Source: Anaerolineales bacterium UBA7227 (GTDB lineage Bacteria > Chloroflexota > Anaerolineae > Anaerolineales > Villigracilaceae). From it: a stretch of DNA of 11,971 bases. The stretch covers positions 1 to 11,971 of the forward strand of contig DKTP01000071.1 of the NCBI GenBank assembly GCA_002473085.1, given 5' to 3'. Under the pieces are notes generated by a model. The model had not been told where the DNA came from. It was given only the letters and a program-made list of their open reading frames with translations, and ran no database searches. Below, in pieces: positions 1 to 5,806 of the stretch (positions are counted from its first letter, which is position 1; every line of letters begins with the position of its first letter). A program made the position numbers and the translations under genes.

Positions 1-252
1 TGGGGCATCGAGCGCGTCGTCGTCACGGGGATGATGACTCACATGTGCGTGGACGCCACCGTCCGCGCCGCGGCGGACTTCGGCTTTCAGGTCGTCGTCG
101 CCGAAGACGCCTGCGCCACCCGCGACCTGAAATACGGCGAGACGGTCATCCCCGCGGAGTACGTCCACAAGGCGTTTCTGGCCGCGTTTCAATCGTACGG
201 ACGGGTGACGAGCGCGGAGCAGGTCATCGCGCTGCTGGCGGGGGAGCAGTAG
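1..252 (+). CDS. Isochorismatase-family cysteine hydrolase, C-terminal part (5' end outside window)
   Basis: The reading frame is open from the first base and ends at TAG 250-252, leaving 83 C-terminal residues. The fragment holds the family's nucleophile region: a hydrophobic strand (RVVVTG) followed by MMTHMCVDATVRAA, where the Cys is visible residue 16 and sits at the start of the helix carrying the catalytic cysteine in this fold. After it come a strand (FQVVVAEDACAT) and the C-terminal helices typical of the family. Members hydrolyse amides or vinyl ethers (nicotinamidase, isochorismatase, carbamoylsarcosine amidase and many of unknown substrate) and are cytosolic. The N-terminal Asp and Lys of the triad lie outside the window, so the substrate cannot be assigned. 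The gene ends 13 bases before a strong hairpin terminator, so it is the last gene of its transcript. Confidence 0.85.
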   Translation, partial: WGIERVVVTGMMTHMCVDATVRAAADFGFQVVVAEDACATRDLKYGETVIPAEYVHKAFLAAFQSYGRVTSAEQVIALLAGEQ

Positions 253-265
253 AAGGCGGAATGAA

Positions 266-296
266 AAGGCCTCTGAGCGTTGAACTCGGAGGCCTT
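266..296. terminator. Bidirectional intrinsic terminator between convergent genes
   Basis: A 12-bp stem with one G-U pair (266-277 with 285-296) encloses a 7-base loop (CGTTGAA). On the + strand it is followed by CTTT and on the - strand by TTTTCATT. It lies between the hydrolase stop (252) and the lipoprotein stop (317), so it can end both transcripts. Confidence 0.8.
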
Positions 297-316
297 CTTT
301 GACGAGCGAGACGGCT

Positions 317-931
317 CTACGGCAGGAAATGGAGCGTGTCAACAAGCGTCTGGTACAGTTTTTCCAACGGGGTTGCGCCGTTCTCCGGGTACCACGGCAT
401 GAACTCGAAGCGATACAGGCGGTCGTTGTTGACGACGTACAGGTAACGCGCCGAGTCTTGCGCGGGCATTCCGTCCACGAGGACGGCCGGCTTGCCGCCA
501 ATCGTCAGCTCTGTGCGGACGATTTCAGGGCCAGCGCCGATCTCGGCGATCTGCGCGTCCGCGATCTGCGCGGCGGTCTGTCCCCCCGCCTCGCTGATGG
601 ACGTCAGCAGCCACGCGTCGCCGGGGGCGTCTCCCGCCATGCCAGTGGGATTCAACACGATCAACGTCGCGCCGTCCCAGGCAAACTCGGCGGGATAGAG
701 CAGGCAGATCCCGTTTTCAGCGCTTACCATCAATTTCGTGTCCATGGTCGCGGCGGGACATCCATCGCCAGGCGCGGCTGGCAAGGCTGGAGGCTCGTCC
801 ACAGTCCGCGCCTGCGTCGGGGCCTCGGTCGCGGGCGGCAGAAGGGTTGGGGTGGGCGCGGCCTGGGATGTCGGCGCGCAGGCGGAGAGTAACAGAATCA
901 GGACGGGAAAGAACATTTGCATTTTGAACAT
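317..931 (-). CDS. Small secreted lipoprotein of unknown function
   Basis: The product is 204 residues from the ATG at 931. That start is chosen because AGGAG lies 8 bases upstream and because it puts a lipoprotein signal peptide at the N-terminus: a short charged n-region, the hydrophobic stretch FFPVLILLL, and the lipobox LSAC with Cys18 as the lipidated residue. An upstream in-frame ATG at 1030 would add 33 unlikely residues before the signal. After the Cys comes a Pro/Thr/Ala-rich linker (PTPTLLPPATEAPTQ), then a globular domain of about 140 residues with alternating strands, including a segment near GICLLYPAEFAW and a C-terminal helix (LEKLYQTLVDTLHFLP). It is probably exported and anchored to the outer face of the membrane. 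I do not recognise the domain. The gene appears monocistronic, with its own candidate promoter at 1001-1030 and the terminator at 266-296. Confidence 0.8.
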   Translation of the reverse strand: MFKMQMFFPVLILLLSACAPTSQAAPTPTLLPPATEAPTQARTVDEPPALPAAPGDGCPAATMDTKLMVSAENGICLLYPAEFAWDGATLIVLNPTGMAGDAPGDAWLLTSISEAGGQTAAQIADAQIAEIGAGPEIVRTELTIGGKPAVLVDGMPAQDSARYLYVVNNDRLYRFEFMPWYPENGATPLEKLYQTLVDTLHFLP

Positions 932-1000
932 GTTGAATTCTCCTCGACGGTTCTGAGCGGACTTCATCGGCGCTTGTTTGGGAGCAGGCATTGTCCGGGC

Positions 1001-1030
1001 TTTATAACGCGCAAAGTCTCCAGGACTCAA
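1001..1030 (-). promoter_or_regulatory. Candidate sigma70-type promoter for the lipoprotein gene
   Basis: Read on the - strand, TTGAGT (1025-1030, 4 of 6 consensus) and TATAAA (1001-1006, 5 of 6) are 18 bases apart. This places the expected transcription start about 60 bases before the ATG at 931. The -35 match is modest. Confidence 0.35.
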
Positions 1031-1104
1031 AAATTCCTTGCGGCTTCGCGTTTTTGTGTTGGCCCATCAGTTTGGCCGTTCTCATGGTTTTGGCGTCAAT
1101 GCTA

Positions 1105-1150
1105 CCGTGAATTTCGCCAGGAAAATTGGAGAATTCGCGTCCATTCACGG
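1105..1150. repeat. Inverted repeat in the intergenic region
   Basis: CCGTGAAT (1105-1112) and ATTCACGG (1143-1150) form 8-bp arms around a 30-base spacer. The spacer itself contains matching inner pieces (GAATT/AATTC and CCA/TGG), so a larger imperfect hairpin is possible. No U-run follows. The surrounding stretch 932-1349 has no gene I can support. Confidence 0.45.
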
Positions 1151-1309
1151 CTGGGAATTTTACTTCCGATGAAGACCAATGAGTATAAACGAGAGGATCG
1201 GAAAATTGGTTCCCCCCATTTGCCTGAATGGACGCTTTGCAAGGGGAGGTTTGGACGGGATTCGTTAACGTACCTCCAACCCTCCTCCTATAAACCGCGC
1301 CCCTGCGGG

Positions 1310-1318
1310 TGATAAAAT
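1310..1318 (+). promoter_or_regulatory. Candidate extended -10 promoter for the histidine kinase
   Basis: TGATAAAAT reads as TG-N-TAAAAT, an extended -10 with 5 of 6 bases in the hexamer, 79 bases before the kinase ATG. No convincing -35 box is present at 16-18 bases. Confidence 0.3.
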
Positions 1319-1349
1319 GGGTCTCGGCACGCCCTCTGCGCGACCGATT

Positions 1350-1391
1350 ACTGATCACTGACCACTGAAAACTGATCACTGGAAACTGGCA
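1350..1391 (+). repeat. Heptamer tandem repeat array upstream of the kinase start
   Basis: Six consecutive 7-base units, all beginning ACTG, run without a break: ACTGATC, ACTGACC, ACTGAAA, ACTGATC, ACTGGAA, ACTGGCA. They are followed by ACCAAC and the ATG at 1398. The array occupies the place where a ribosome binding site would be expected. It resembles the short heptameric repeats known from cyanobacterial and other genomes. Confidence 0.85.
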
Positions 1392-1397
1392 ACCAAC

Positions 1398-2930
1398 ATG
1401 CTCCCCGATTTCCGCGTCCGTCAACGAGACTACCTGCTCGAAATCGCCCGCCTGCTGACCGAGGAACTCGATCTCGACAAACTGCTGGCGCGCATCCTCA
1501 AGATCGCCATCGAAATGCTGGCGGGACAGGCCGGCCTGATCGCCCTCAAAGAGGCGGAGGGCTGGCGCGTCGCCACCGCGCACGGAATCCCGCCCGCCTT
1601 CCTCAGTTACCTCACGCCCCTGCTCGCCGAAGAAAAAGTGGCGGACCTGGACGTGGCCGAACTCAACCGCATGTTGAAAGAGCTGACCTACACCGCCAGC
1701 ATGGGACTGCTCAACGGCACGGGCATCGCGCTCGCGGCGCACGGCCAGGTCATCGGCGTGATCTTCATCTTCCGCAATTATCCCGATCTTTTTTCCGCCA
1801 ACGACAAAGTCCTGCTCGGTTCGTTCGCGGGACAGGCCGCCGTCGCCGTCCACAACGCGCGGCTCTACGGACAGGTCAACATTGAGAAGCAGCGTCTCGA
1901 CGCGCTGTTGGACTCGGCCGCGGACGGGATCTTGATCCTCAACGCCGACCTGACCATCGAACGCGTCAACGACGCCTTCGAGCGCATCTTCGGTCGGACT
2001 CACGCCCAGCTGGCCGGCTCGCCCCACGCGGACATCGTCCGCTGGACGCGCGACCCCGACGGCCCCACCCTCGAGGATTCCATCGCCAACGGCTGGCCGC
2101 TGACGCCCAACGCGACCCTCTACGTGGAGGGCGATCTCAAACGCCCCGAACCGCCGCCCATCCCGGTGGGCGTCACCTACGCGCCGCTTTTGACTCCCGA
2201 GGGAAAACTTCGCAACATCATCGCGACCGTGCGCGACATCACCCACTTCCGCGCCGCCGACGAGATCAAAAGCACGTTCATCTCCGTGGTCAGCCACGAA
2301 CTGCGGACGCCCGTCGCGTTGATCAAAGGCTACGCCTCCACTTTACGCCGCGACGACGCCCGCTGGGACAAGCGTACGATCAGCGACTCGCTCGAAGTCA
2401 TCGAAGAGGAGGCGGATCGTCTGTCGAAGATGATCGACGACCTGCTGGACGCGTCCCGCTTGCAGGCGGGCGGCCTCAGCCTGAACCGCGCCGACGTCGG
2501 CCTCCCCGCGCTGGCGTCGCGCGTGATCGAGCGCTTCACGGCGCCGAATCCCAAACATCGCTTCGTCGCCGACTTCCCCGAGAAGTTTCCCATCGTCCTC
2601 GCGGACGAGACGCGCCTCGAGCAGGTCCTCGCGAACCTGGTCTCGAACGCGCTCAAGTACGCGCCGCAGGGCGAGATCAGGATCAGCGGCAAGGCGCTGC
2701 CCGAGCAGGTGATCGTGTGCGTCAGCGACGAGGGGCCCGGCATCGAAGCCAAAGATCTGCCGCACATCTTCGACCGCTTCTATCGCTCAACCAATGCCGT
2801 GAAAAAGACCAAGGGCGCGGGGCTGGGACTCTACCTCGCCCGCATCATCGTCGAGGCTCACGGCGGACGCATCTGGGCGGACTCGTCCGCGCACACCGGC
2901 GCGAGGATTTGTTTCTCGCTGCCGAGGTGA
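1398..2930 (+). CDS. Soluble GAF-PAS sensor histidine kinase, orphan
   Basis: The product is 510 residues and has no membrane segment or signal peptide, so it senses in the cytoplasm. Order of domains: a GAF domain at about 14-155 (ending ..AGQAAVAVHNARLYGQV), a PAS domain at about 165-285 (ILILNADLTIERVNDAFERI up to ATVRDIT), the HisKA dimerisation helix with the H-box SHELRTPVALIKGY (phosphorylated His300), and a HATPase_c domain with N-box LANLVSNALKYAP (N413, N417), G1 box DEGPGIE (444-450), F-box FDRFYRS and G2 box GAGLGLYLAR. All catalytic motifs are intact. It would autophosphorylate His300 and pass phosphate to a response regulator, but none is encoded in this window. The ATG at 1398 directly precedes the GAF domain. 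It has no visible Shine-Dalgarno sequence, only the heptamer array. Ligands of the GAF and PAS domains cannot be inferred. Confidence 0.93.
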   Translation: MLPDFRVRQRDYLLEIARLLTEELDLDKLLARILKIAIEMLAGQAGLIALKEAEGWRVATAHGIPPAFLSYLTPLLAEEKVADLDVAELNRMLKELTYTASMGLLNGTGIALAAHGQVIGVIFIFRNYPDLFSANDKVLLGSFAGQAAVAVHNARLYGQVNIEKQRLDALLDSAADGILILNADLTIERVNDAFERIFGRTHAQLAGSPHADIVRWTRDPDGPTLEDSIANGWPLTPNATLYVEGDLKRPEPPPIPVGVTYAPLLTPEGKLRNIIATVRDITHFRAADEIKSTFISVVSHELRTPVALIKGYASTLRRDDARWDKRTISDSLEVIEEEADRLSKMIDDLLDASRLQAGGLSLNRADVGLPALASRVIERFTAPNPKHRFVADFPEKFPIVLADETRLEQVLANLVSNALKYAPQGEIRISGKALPEQVIVCVSDEGPGIEAKDLPHIFDRFYRSTNAVKKTKGAGLGLYLARIIVEAHGGRIWADSSAHTGARICFSLPR

Positions 2931-3035
2931 AGAATCGAATCCCAAAACCCGCAAAGGCGGCGATGGAAATTGCCTGCGCGATCTTAAATGGGAAAATCGG
3001 CGAGGTCCGCGACAAAAAAGTTTCCCCCACCCCAA

Positions 3036-3044
3036 TGGTACAAT
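3036..3044 (+). promoter_or_regulatory. Candidate extended -10 promoter for the CpXC gene
   Basis: TGGTACAAT is a TG-N-TACAAT extended -10 (5 of 6 hexamer matches), 59 bases before the ATG at 3104. The -35 region is poor. It lies in the 173-base gap after the kinase, which shows no convincing terminator. Confidence 0.4.
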
Positions 3045-3068
3045 AGCCCGACACCAAAGCGTCAGATA

Positions 3069-3103
3069 AATCGCAAATCCAAAATCGGAAATCGGAAATT
3101 CTC
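3069..3103 (+). repeat. Heptamer tandem repeat array abutting the CpXC gene start
   Basis: Five 7-base units, AATCGCA, AATCCAA, AATCGGA, AATCGGA and the degenerate AATTCTC, end exactly at the base before ATG 3104. The period matches the array at 1350-1391 but the unit differs (AATCSRA against ACTGNNN). No ribosome binding site is visible between the array and the start. Confidence 0.75.
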
Positions 3104-4459
3104 ATGCCCCAAACTCAACAAGTCTCCTGCCCGCGCTGCCGCCAGCCCGTCCCCGTCAATGTGGAACAACTCTTCGACGCGACCTCCGACCCCGGCGCGA
3201 AACAACGCCTGCTGGGCGGCGTCTCCAACTTTGTCCGCTGTCCCTACTGCGGATACGAAGGCCGTCTCCCTACGCCCATCGTCTATCACGACAACGAAAA
3301 AGAACTTTTGCTCACCTTCTTCCCGCCCGAGCTGGGACTTCCCCTCAACGAGCAGGAGAGGGTCGTCGGCCCGCTGATCAAACAGGTCACCGATCGCCTC
3401 CCCGCGGAAAAGCGGAAGGCGTACCTGCTCTCGCCCAAGCCCAACCTGACTTACGAGTCGATGATCGAACTCATCCTCGGCAAGGACGGCATCACGCCGG
3501 AGATGATCAAGGCCCAGCAGGAACGCGTCCACCTCGTTGACCGCCTGCTTCAGGCCTCCAGCGCGGAGGTCCGCTCGGAGATCATCAGGCAGAATGAAAC
3601 GCTCTTCGACGATCAGTTCTTCGCGCTGTTCAGCCGCCTCGCCCAATCCGCCGCGTCCGCGCAGCCCCAGCTGGCCGAGGCGCTGTCGGCGGTGCAGGAG
3701 CAACTCCTGAAAGAGACCGAGTTCGGCCGCGGGCTGGCGGAATCCGTCGGGGAGATGGAAGCGGCCGCGAAGTCCCTGCAAGAGGCGGGGAAGGGCCTGA
3801 CCCGCGAGAAACTGCTCGACCTGGTCATCGCCTCGCCCAACGACGCCCGCGTCCGCGCCTACGTCAGCCTGGCGCGCGGCGGCATGGACTATGCCTTCTT
3901 CCAGACGTTGACCGAGCGAATCGAGAAGGCCTCGGGCGAGGAGAAGACCAAGCTCGAAGCCGTGCGCGAAAAATTGATGGACTACACCAACGAAATGGAC
4001 CGCCAGTTGGAAGCGCGTTACAAGCAGGCGCAGCAGTTCATCGAATCCCTGCTCCAACAGGACGATATCGCCGCCGCGACGCAGGCCAACCTGCAAAACT
4101 TTTCGCAGGACGCGGTGGACATCGTCCAGCAAATGCTGCGGCAGGCTTCCGAGAAGAACGACTATGCCATGATGGGCAAACTGCAAAAGATGATCGAGGT
4201 ATTGCAGCAAGCCAGCGCCTCGCCCGAAGTGGGATTTATCGAACAACTGCTCGAGGCTCCCGACGCGGCCGCGGCGGAGAAGATGCTCGCCGACAACGCG
4301 GACATGGTCAACGATCAATTCCTTGAAGCGTTGAACGGCCTGGTCGCGCAGGTCGAGCAGCAGGGCGCCAGCAACCCCGAAGCGCAGGCTCTGGGCGAGA
4401 AATTGAGCCAGGTTTACAAAGTGGCGCTGAAGTTTTCGATGAAGAAGAAGTTGGGATAG
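3104..4459 (+). CDS. CpXC-domain zinc-ribbon protein with four helical repeats
   Basis: The product is 451 residues. The N-terminal ~130 residues form a CpXC-type domain with two CxxC knuckles, C9-P-R-C12 and C46-P-Y-C49, expected to bind zinc, followed by a beta-rich segment (ELLLTFFPPELGLP). The rest is almost entirely helical and hydrophilic. I can align four copies of a ~65-residue repeat at about 143-203, 234-299, 309-370 and 376-443. Repeats 1 and 4 are closest: LLQASSAEVRSEII..DDQFFALFSRL against LLEAPDAAAAEKML..NDQFLEALNGL. No signal peptide or TM segment is present, so it is cytosolic. CpXC proteins have no well-defined function; the repeats suggest a protein-binding scaffold (inference). 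The upstream heptamer array fixes ATG 3104 as the likely start. The gene ends 4 bases before a hairpin terminator. Confidence 0.85.
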   Translation: MPQTQQVSCPRCRQPVPVNVEQLFDATSDPGAKQRLLGGVSNFVRCPYCGYEGRLPTPIVYHDNEKELLLTFFPPELGLPLNEQERVVGPLIKQVTDRLPAEKRKAYLLSPKPNLTYESMIELILGKDGITPEMIKAQQERVHLVDRLLQASSAEVRSEIIRQNETLFDDQFFALFSRLAQSAASAQPQLAEALSAVQEQLLKETEFGRGLAESVGEMEAAAKSLQEAGKGLTREKLLDLVIASPNDARVRAYVSLARGGMDYAFFQTLTERIEKASGEEKTKLEAVREKLMDYTNEMDRQLEARYKQAQQFIESLLQQDDIAAATQANLQNFSQDAVDIVQQMLRQASEKNDYAMMGKLQKMIEVLQQASASPEVGFIEQLLEAPDAAAAEKMLADNADMVNDQFLEALNGLVAQVEQQGASNPEAQALGEKLSQVYKVALKFSMKKKLG

Positions 4460-4463
4460 AGAT

Positions 4464-4490
4464 GTAGAGCGAGATAAAATCTCGCTCTAC
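4464..4490. terminator. Perfect 12-bp hairpin between convergent genes
   Basis: GTAGAGCGAGAT (4464-4475) pairs perfectly with ATCTCGCTCTAC (4479-4490) around an AAA loop. On the + strand it is followed by TGTTTAATTC. It sits between the CpXC stop (4459) and the hicA stop (4494-4496). The U-tract is weak, so it may act as a mixed terminator or an mRNA 3'-end stabiliser for both genes. Confidence 0.7.
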
Positions 4491-4493
4491 TGT

Positions 4494-4730
4494 TTAATTC
4501 TCGTACGCGTCCAAAAAATCGTCTCTCGAAATCCCCGACTGTAACAGGATGGTTCGCAAGGTCGAGCTTTTGATCGTGCGGTGATTCGGCATGGTCAGCG
4601 GGGTTCGCGTCCCATCAGCGTTTTCCCGCAGCATGGCAATATGATTCCCTTCGCGCATAAGACGAAAGCCAAGTTTCTCAAAGGCTTTGATGACTTTCGC
4701 TTTCGGCGCATCAACAGGGAACTTGGGCAT
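4494..4730 (-). CDS. hicA: HicA-family toxin (mRNA interferase)
   Basis: The product is 78 residues, the usual HicA size. It has the family layout: an N-terminal helix (KAKVIKAFEKLGF), then strands with the conserved G-N-H motif (His30, the expected catalytic residue), a second strand (TPLTMPNH) and a C-terminal helix (STLRTILLQSGIS) followed by an acidic tail. HicA toxins have a dsRNA-binding-like fold and cleave mRNA. The ATG overlaps the hicB stop by one base in the sequence TAATG, so the two are translationally coupled with the antitoxin first, a common order for this family. The key His is intact, so the toxin is probably active. Confidence 0.9.
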   Translation of the reverse strand: MPKFPVDAPKAKVIKAFEKLGFRLMREGNHIAMLRENADGTRTPLTMPNHRTIKSSTLRTILLQSGISRDDFLDAYEN

Positions 4731-4957
4731 TAAACCGCCACTCCCGCTTCGGCTACAAACGCTTCAAGAACGGGAATGTCCGTCATCAGCACATCTTTCC
4801 CAAATGTCTCGACGTGAAATTGAATGGCTGATTTGACGTCGGTCAACGCATCTTCATACGTATCGCCTTCGCCAACCACAACGCCTTTCAACCCGAGCGG
4901 ATAAGCGACGTAACCATCGGGGTGTTTTTCGACAATAATTTTGAACTGTTGGATCAT
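4730..4957 (-). CDS. hicB: HicB-family antitoxin, short single-domain form
   Basis: The product is 75 residues. It shows the HicB N-terminal fold (partial RNase H-like): FKIIVEKHPDGYVAYPLGLKG, then GDTYEDALTDVKSAIQFHVETF. These are the strands and helix that bind and block HicA. Longer HicB proteins carry a C-terminal HTH or ribbon-helix-helix domain for autoregulation; this one stops after ~75 residues with a hydrophobic tail (AFVAEAGVAV) and has no visible DNA-binding domain. The start at 4957 is supported by AAAGGAG five bases upstream. It lies 36 bases after the PIG-L gene on the same strand and has its own candidate -10 box. Confidence 0.88.
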   Translation of the reverse strand: MIQQFKIIVEKHPDGYVAYPLGLKGVVVGEGDTYEDALTDVKSAIQFHVETFGKDVLMTDIPVLEAFVAEAGVAV

Positions 4958-4979
4958 TCGAACTCCTTTGTCTTTCAGG

Positions 4980-4985
4980 ATTATA
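4980..4985 (-). promoter_or_regulatory. Candidate -10 box for hicBA
   Basis: On the - strand a perfect TATAAT (in GGTATAATCC) lies in the 36-base gap between the PIG-L stop and hicB, 22 bases before the hicB ATG. A good -35 at normal spacing is lacking. It would let the toxin-antitoxin pair be expressed independently of the upstream operon. Confidence 0.4.
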
Positions 4986-4993
4986 CCGTCAAT

Positions 4994-5803
4994 CTATCGT
5001 ATCCCCTCGAATAGATCCGTCTCCACCTTCCTCCCTCCATTTACCAAACTAAATACGCGATAGAACGCGCCTTGCAGCGTCAACACTTGCGCGGCCATCT
5101 CTTCGGGCAGTTCCGCCAGCGGCGCGATGGACGGTAACTGACTTTCGTGGCATTTGATGGCGCGCAACGCCGTGACGCAATGCGCGGACATGTCAATCCG
5201 CGTCGTCACCATCCAATTTTTCCACGCGACTTCGCCGCGCGTCTGGTCGTCCACCTGGAAGGTGATCTCGCCCATCGCGGATGTGACGAAGTTGACGAAG
5301 TCCTCCGAGTCCACCATGTAATACAGTTTCGAGACGCGGTGCGGAGACGGGTTGGACGCGTCGGCGTAGGACGCGTCCGCCGCGCAGACGACGGCCGCGT
5401 GGGTGAACTGTCCGATGGCGATGTGGTCGGGGTGGCCATAGTTGCCGTCGGGAGGGAAGGTGACGACCACCTGCGGCTGGATGGCGCGGATGTGCGCCGC
5501 GATCTTCGCGATGACTTCTGCGGGACGCGCGCGGTCGAGGTCGCCGTCAACGTAATCGAGGAAGCGGACGGACTTCATGCCGAGGGCGTCCGCGGCGCGG
5601 CGCAGTTCCGCCTCGCGCAGTTGGCCGAGCGCGTCGGGGCCGGGATTCTGCTCCTCGGGGCCGAACCAGCCGCGTTCCCCGCGCGTGGCGCAGACGAGGT
5701 GGGTATCCACTCTCTCGGCGGAGTATTTGGCGAGGGTCGCGCCCATTCCCATGGACTCGTCGTCGGGGTGGGCGAAAACACACAGCAACTTAAGATTTGA
5801 CAT
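4994..5803 (-). CDS. PIG-L/LmbE-family zinc-dependent deacetylase
   Basis: The product is 269 residues, the usual family length. It opens with the Rossmann-like first strand KLLCVFAHPDDESMG, where H12, D14 and D15 belong to the metal/catalytic motif A-H-P-D-D-E. The second motif G-H-P-D-H (H124, H127) supplies the other zinc ligand. Between them are a strand (THLVCATRGERG) and a conserved region with REAELRRAADALG. Members remove acetyl groups from N-acetylglucosamine-type substrates (MshB, BshB and Mca in low-molecular-weight thiol metabolism; PIG-L in GPI synthesis; LmbE in antibiotic synthesis). The exact substrate here is not readable. The protein is cytosolic. The start is 3 bases after the corA stop (TAAAAAATG) with only a weak ribosome binding site, so translation is probably coupled to corA. 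Confidence 0.92.
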   Translation of the reverse strand: MSNLKLLCVFAHPDDESMGMGATLAKYSAERVDTHLVCATRGERGWFGPEEQNPGPDALGQLREAELRRAADALGMKSVRFLDYVDGDLDRARPAEVIAKIAAHIRAIQPQVVVTFPPDGNYGHPDHIAIGQFTHAAVVCAADASYADASNPSPHRVSKLYYMVDSEDFVNFVTSAMGEITFQVDDQTRGEVAWKNWMVTTRIDMSAHCVTALRAIKCHESQLPSIAPLAELPEEMAAQVLTLQGAFYRVFSLVNGGRKVETDLFEGIR

Positions 5804-5806
5804 TTT

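Noticed and set aside
932..1030. Upstream start for the lipoprotein at 1030
   Set aside because: It would place 33 polar residues before the signal peptide, while the ATG at 931 has a good ribosome binding site and gives a standard lipoprotein signal.
917..1312. Open + frame of 131 codons in the 932-1397 gap
   Set aside because: It overlaps the lipoprotein start and the repeats and has no ribosome binding site, no domain and unordered composition.
1350..1391. Heptamer array as a CRISPR
   Set aside because: The units are 7 bases with no spacers and there are no cas genes, so it is a simple tandem repeat.
1002..2297. Open frame of 431 codons on the - strand opposite the histidine kinase
   Set aside because: It is mostly antisense to an intact kinase and runs through the heptamer array and the intergenic repeats. 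It has no domain I recognise.
2945..2970. Possible terminator after the kinase (CCGC-AAAG-GCGG)
   Set aside because: The stem is only 4 bp and no T-run follows.
3062..4318. Open frame of 418 codons on the - strand opposite the CpXC gene
   Set aside because: It is antisense to the CpXC gene, Leu/Arg/Gly/His-rich, and ends in the translated heptamer array.
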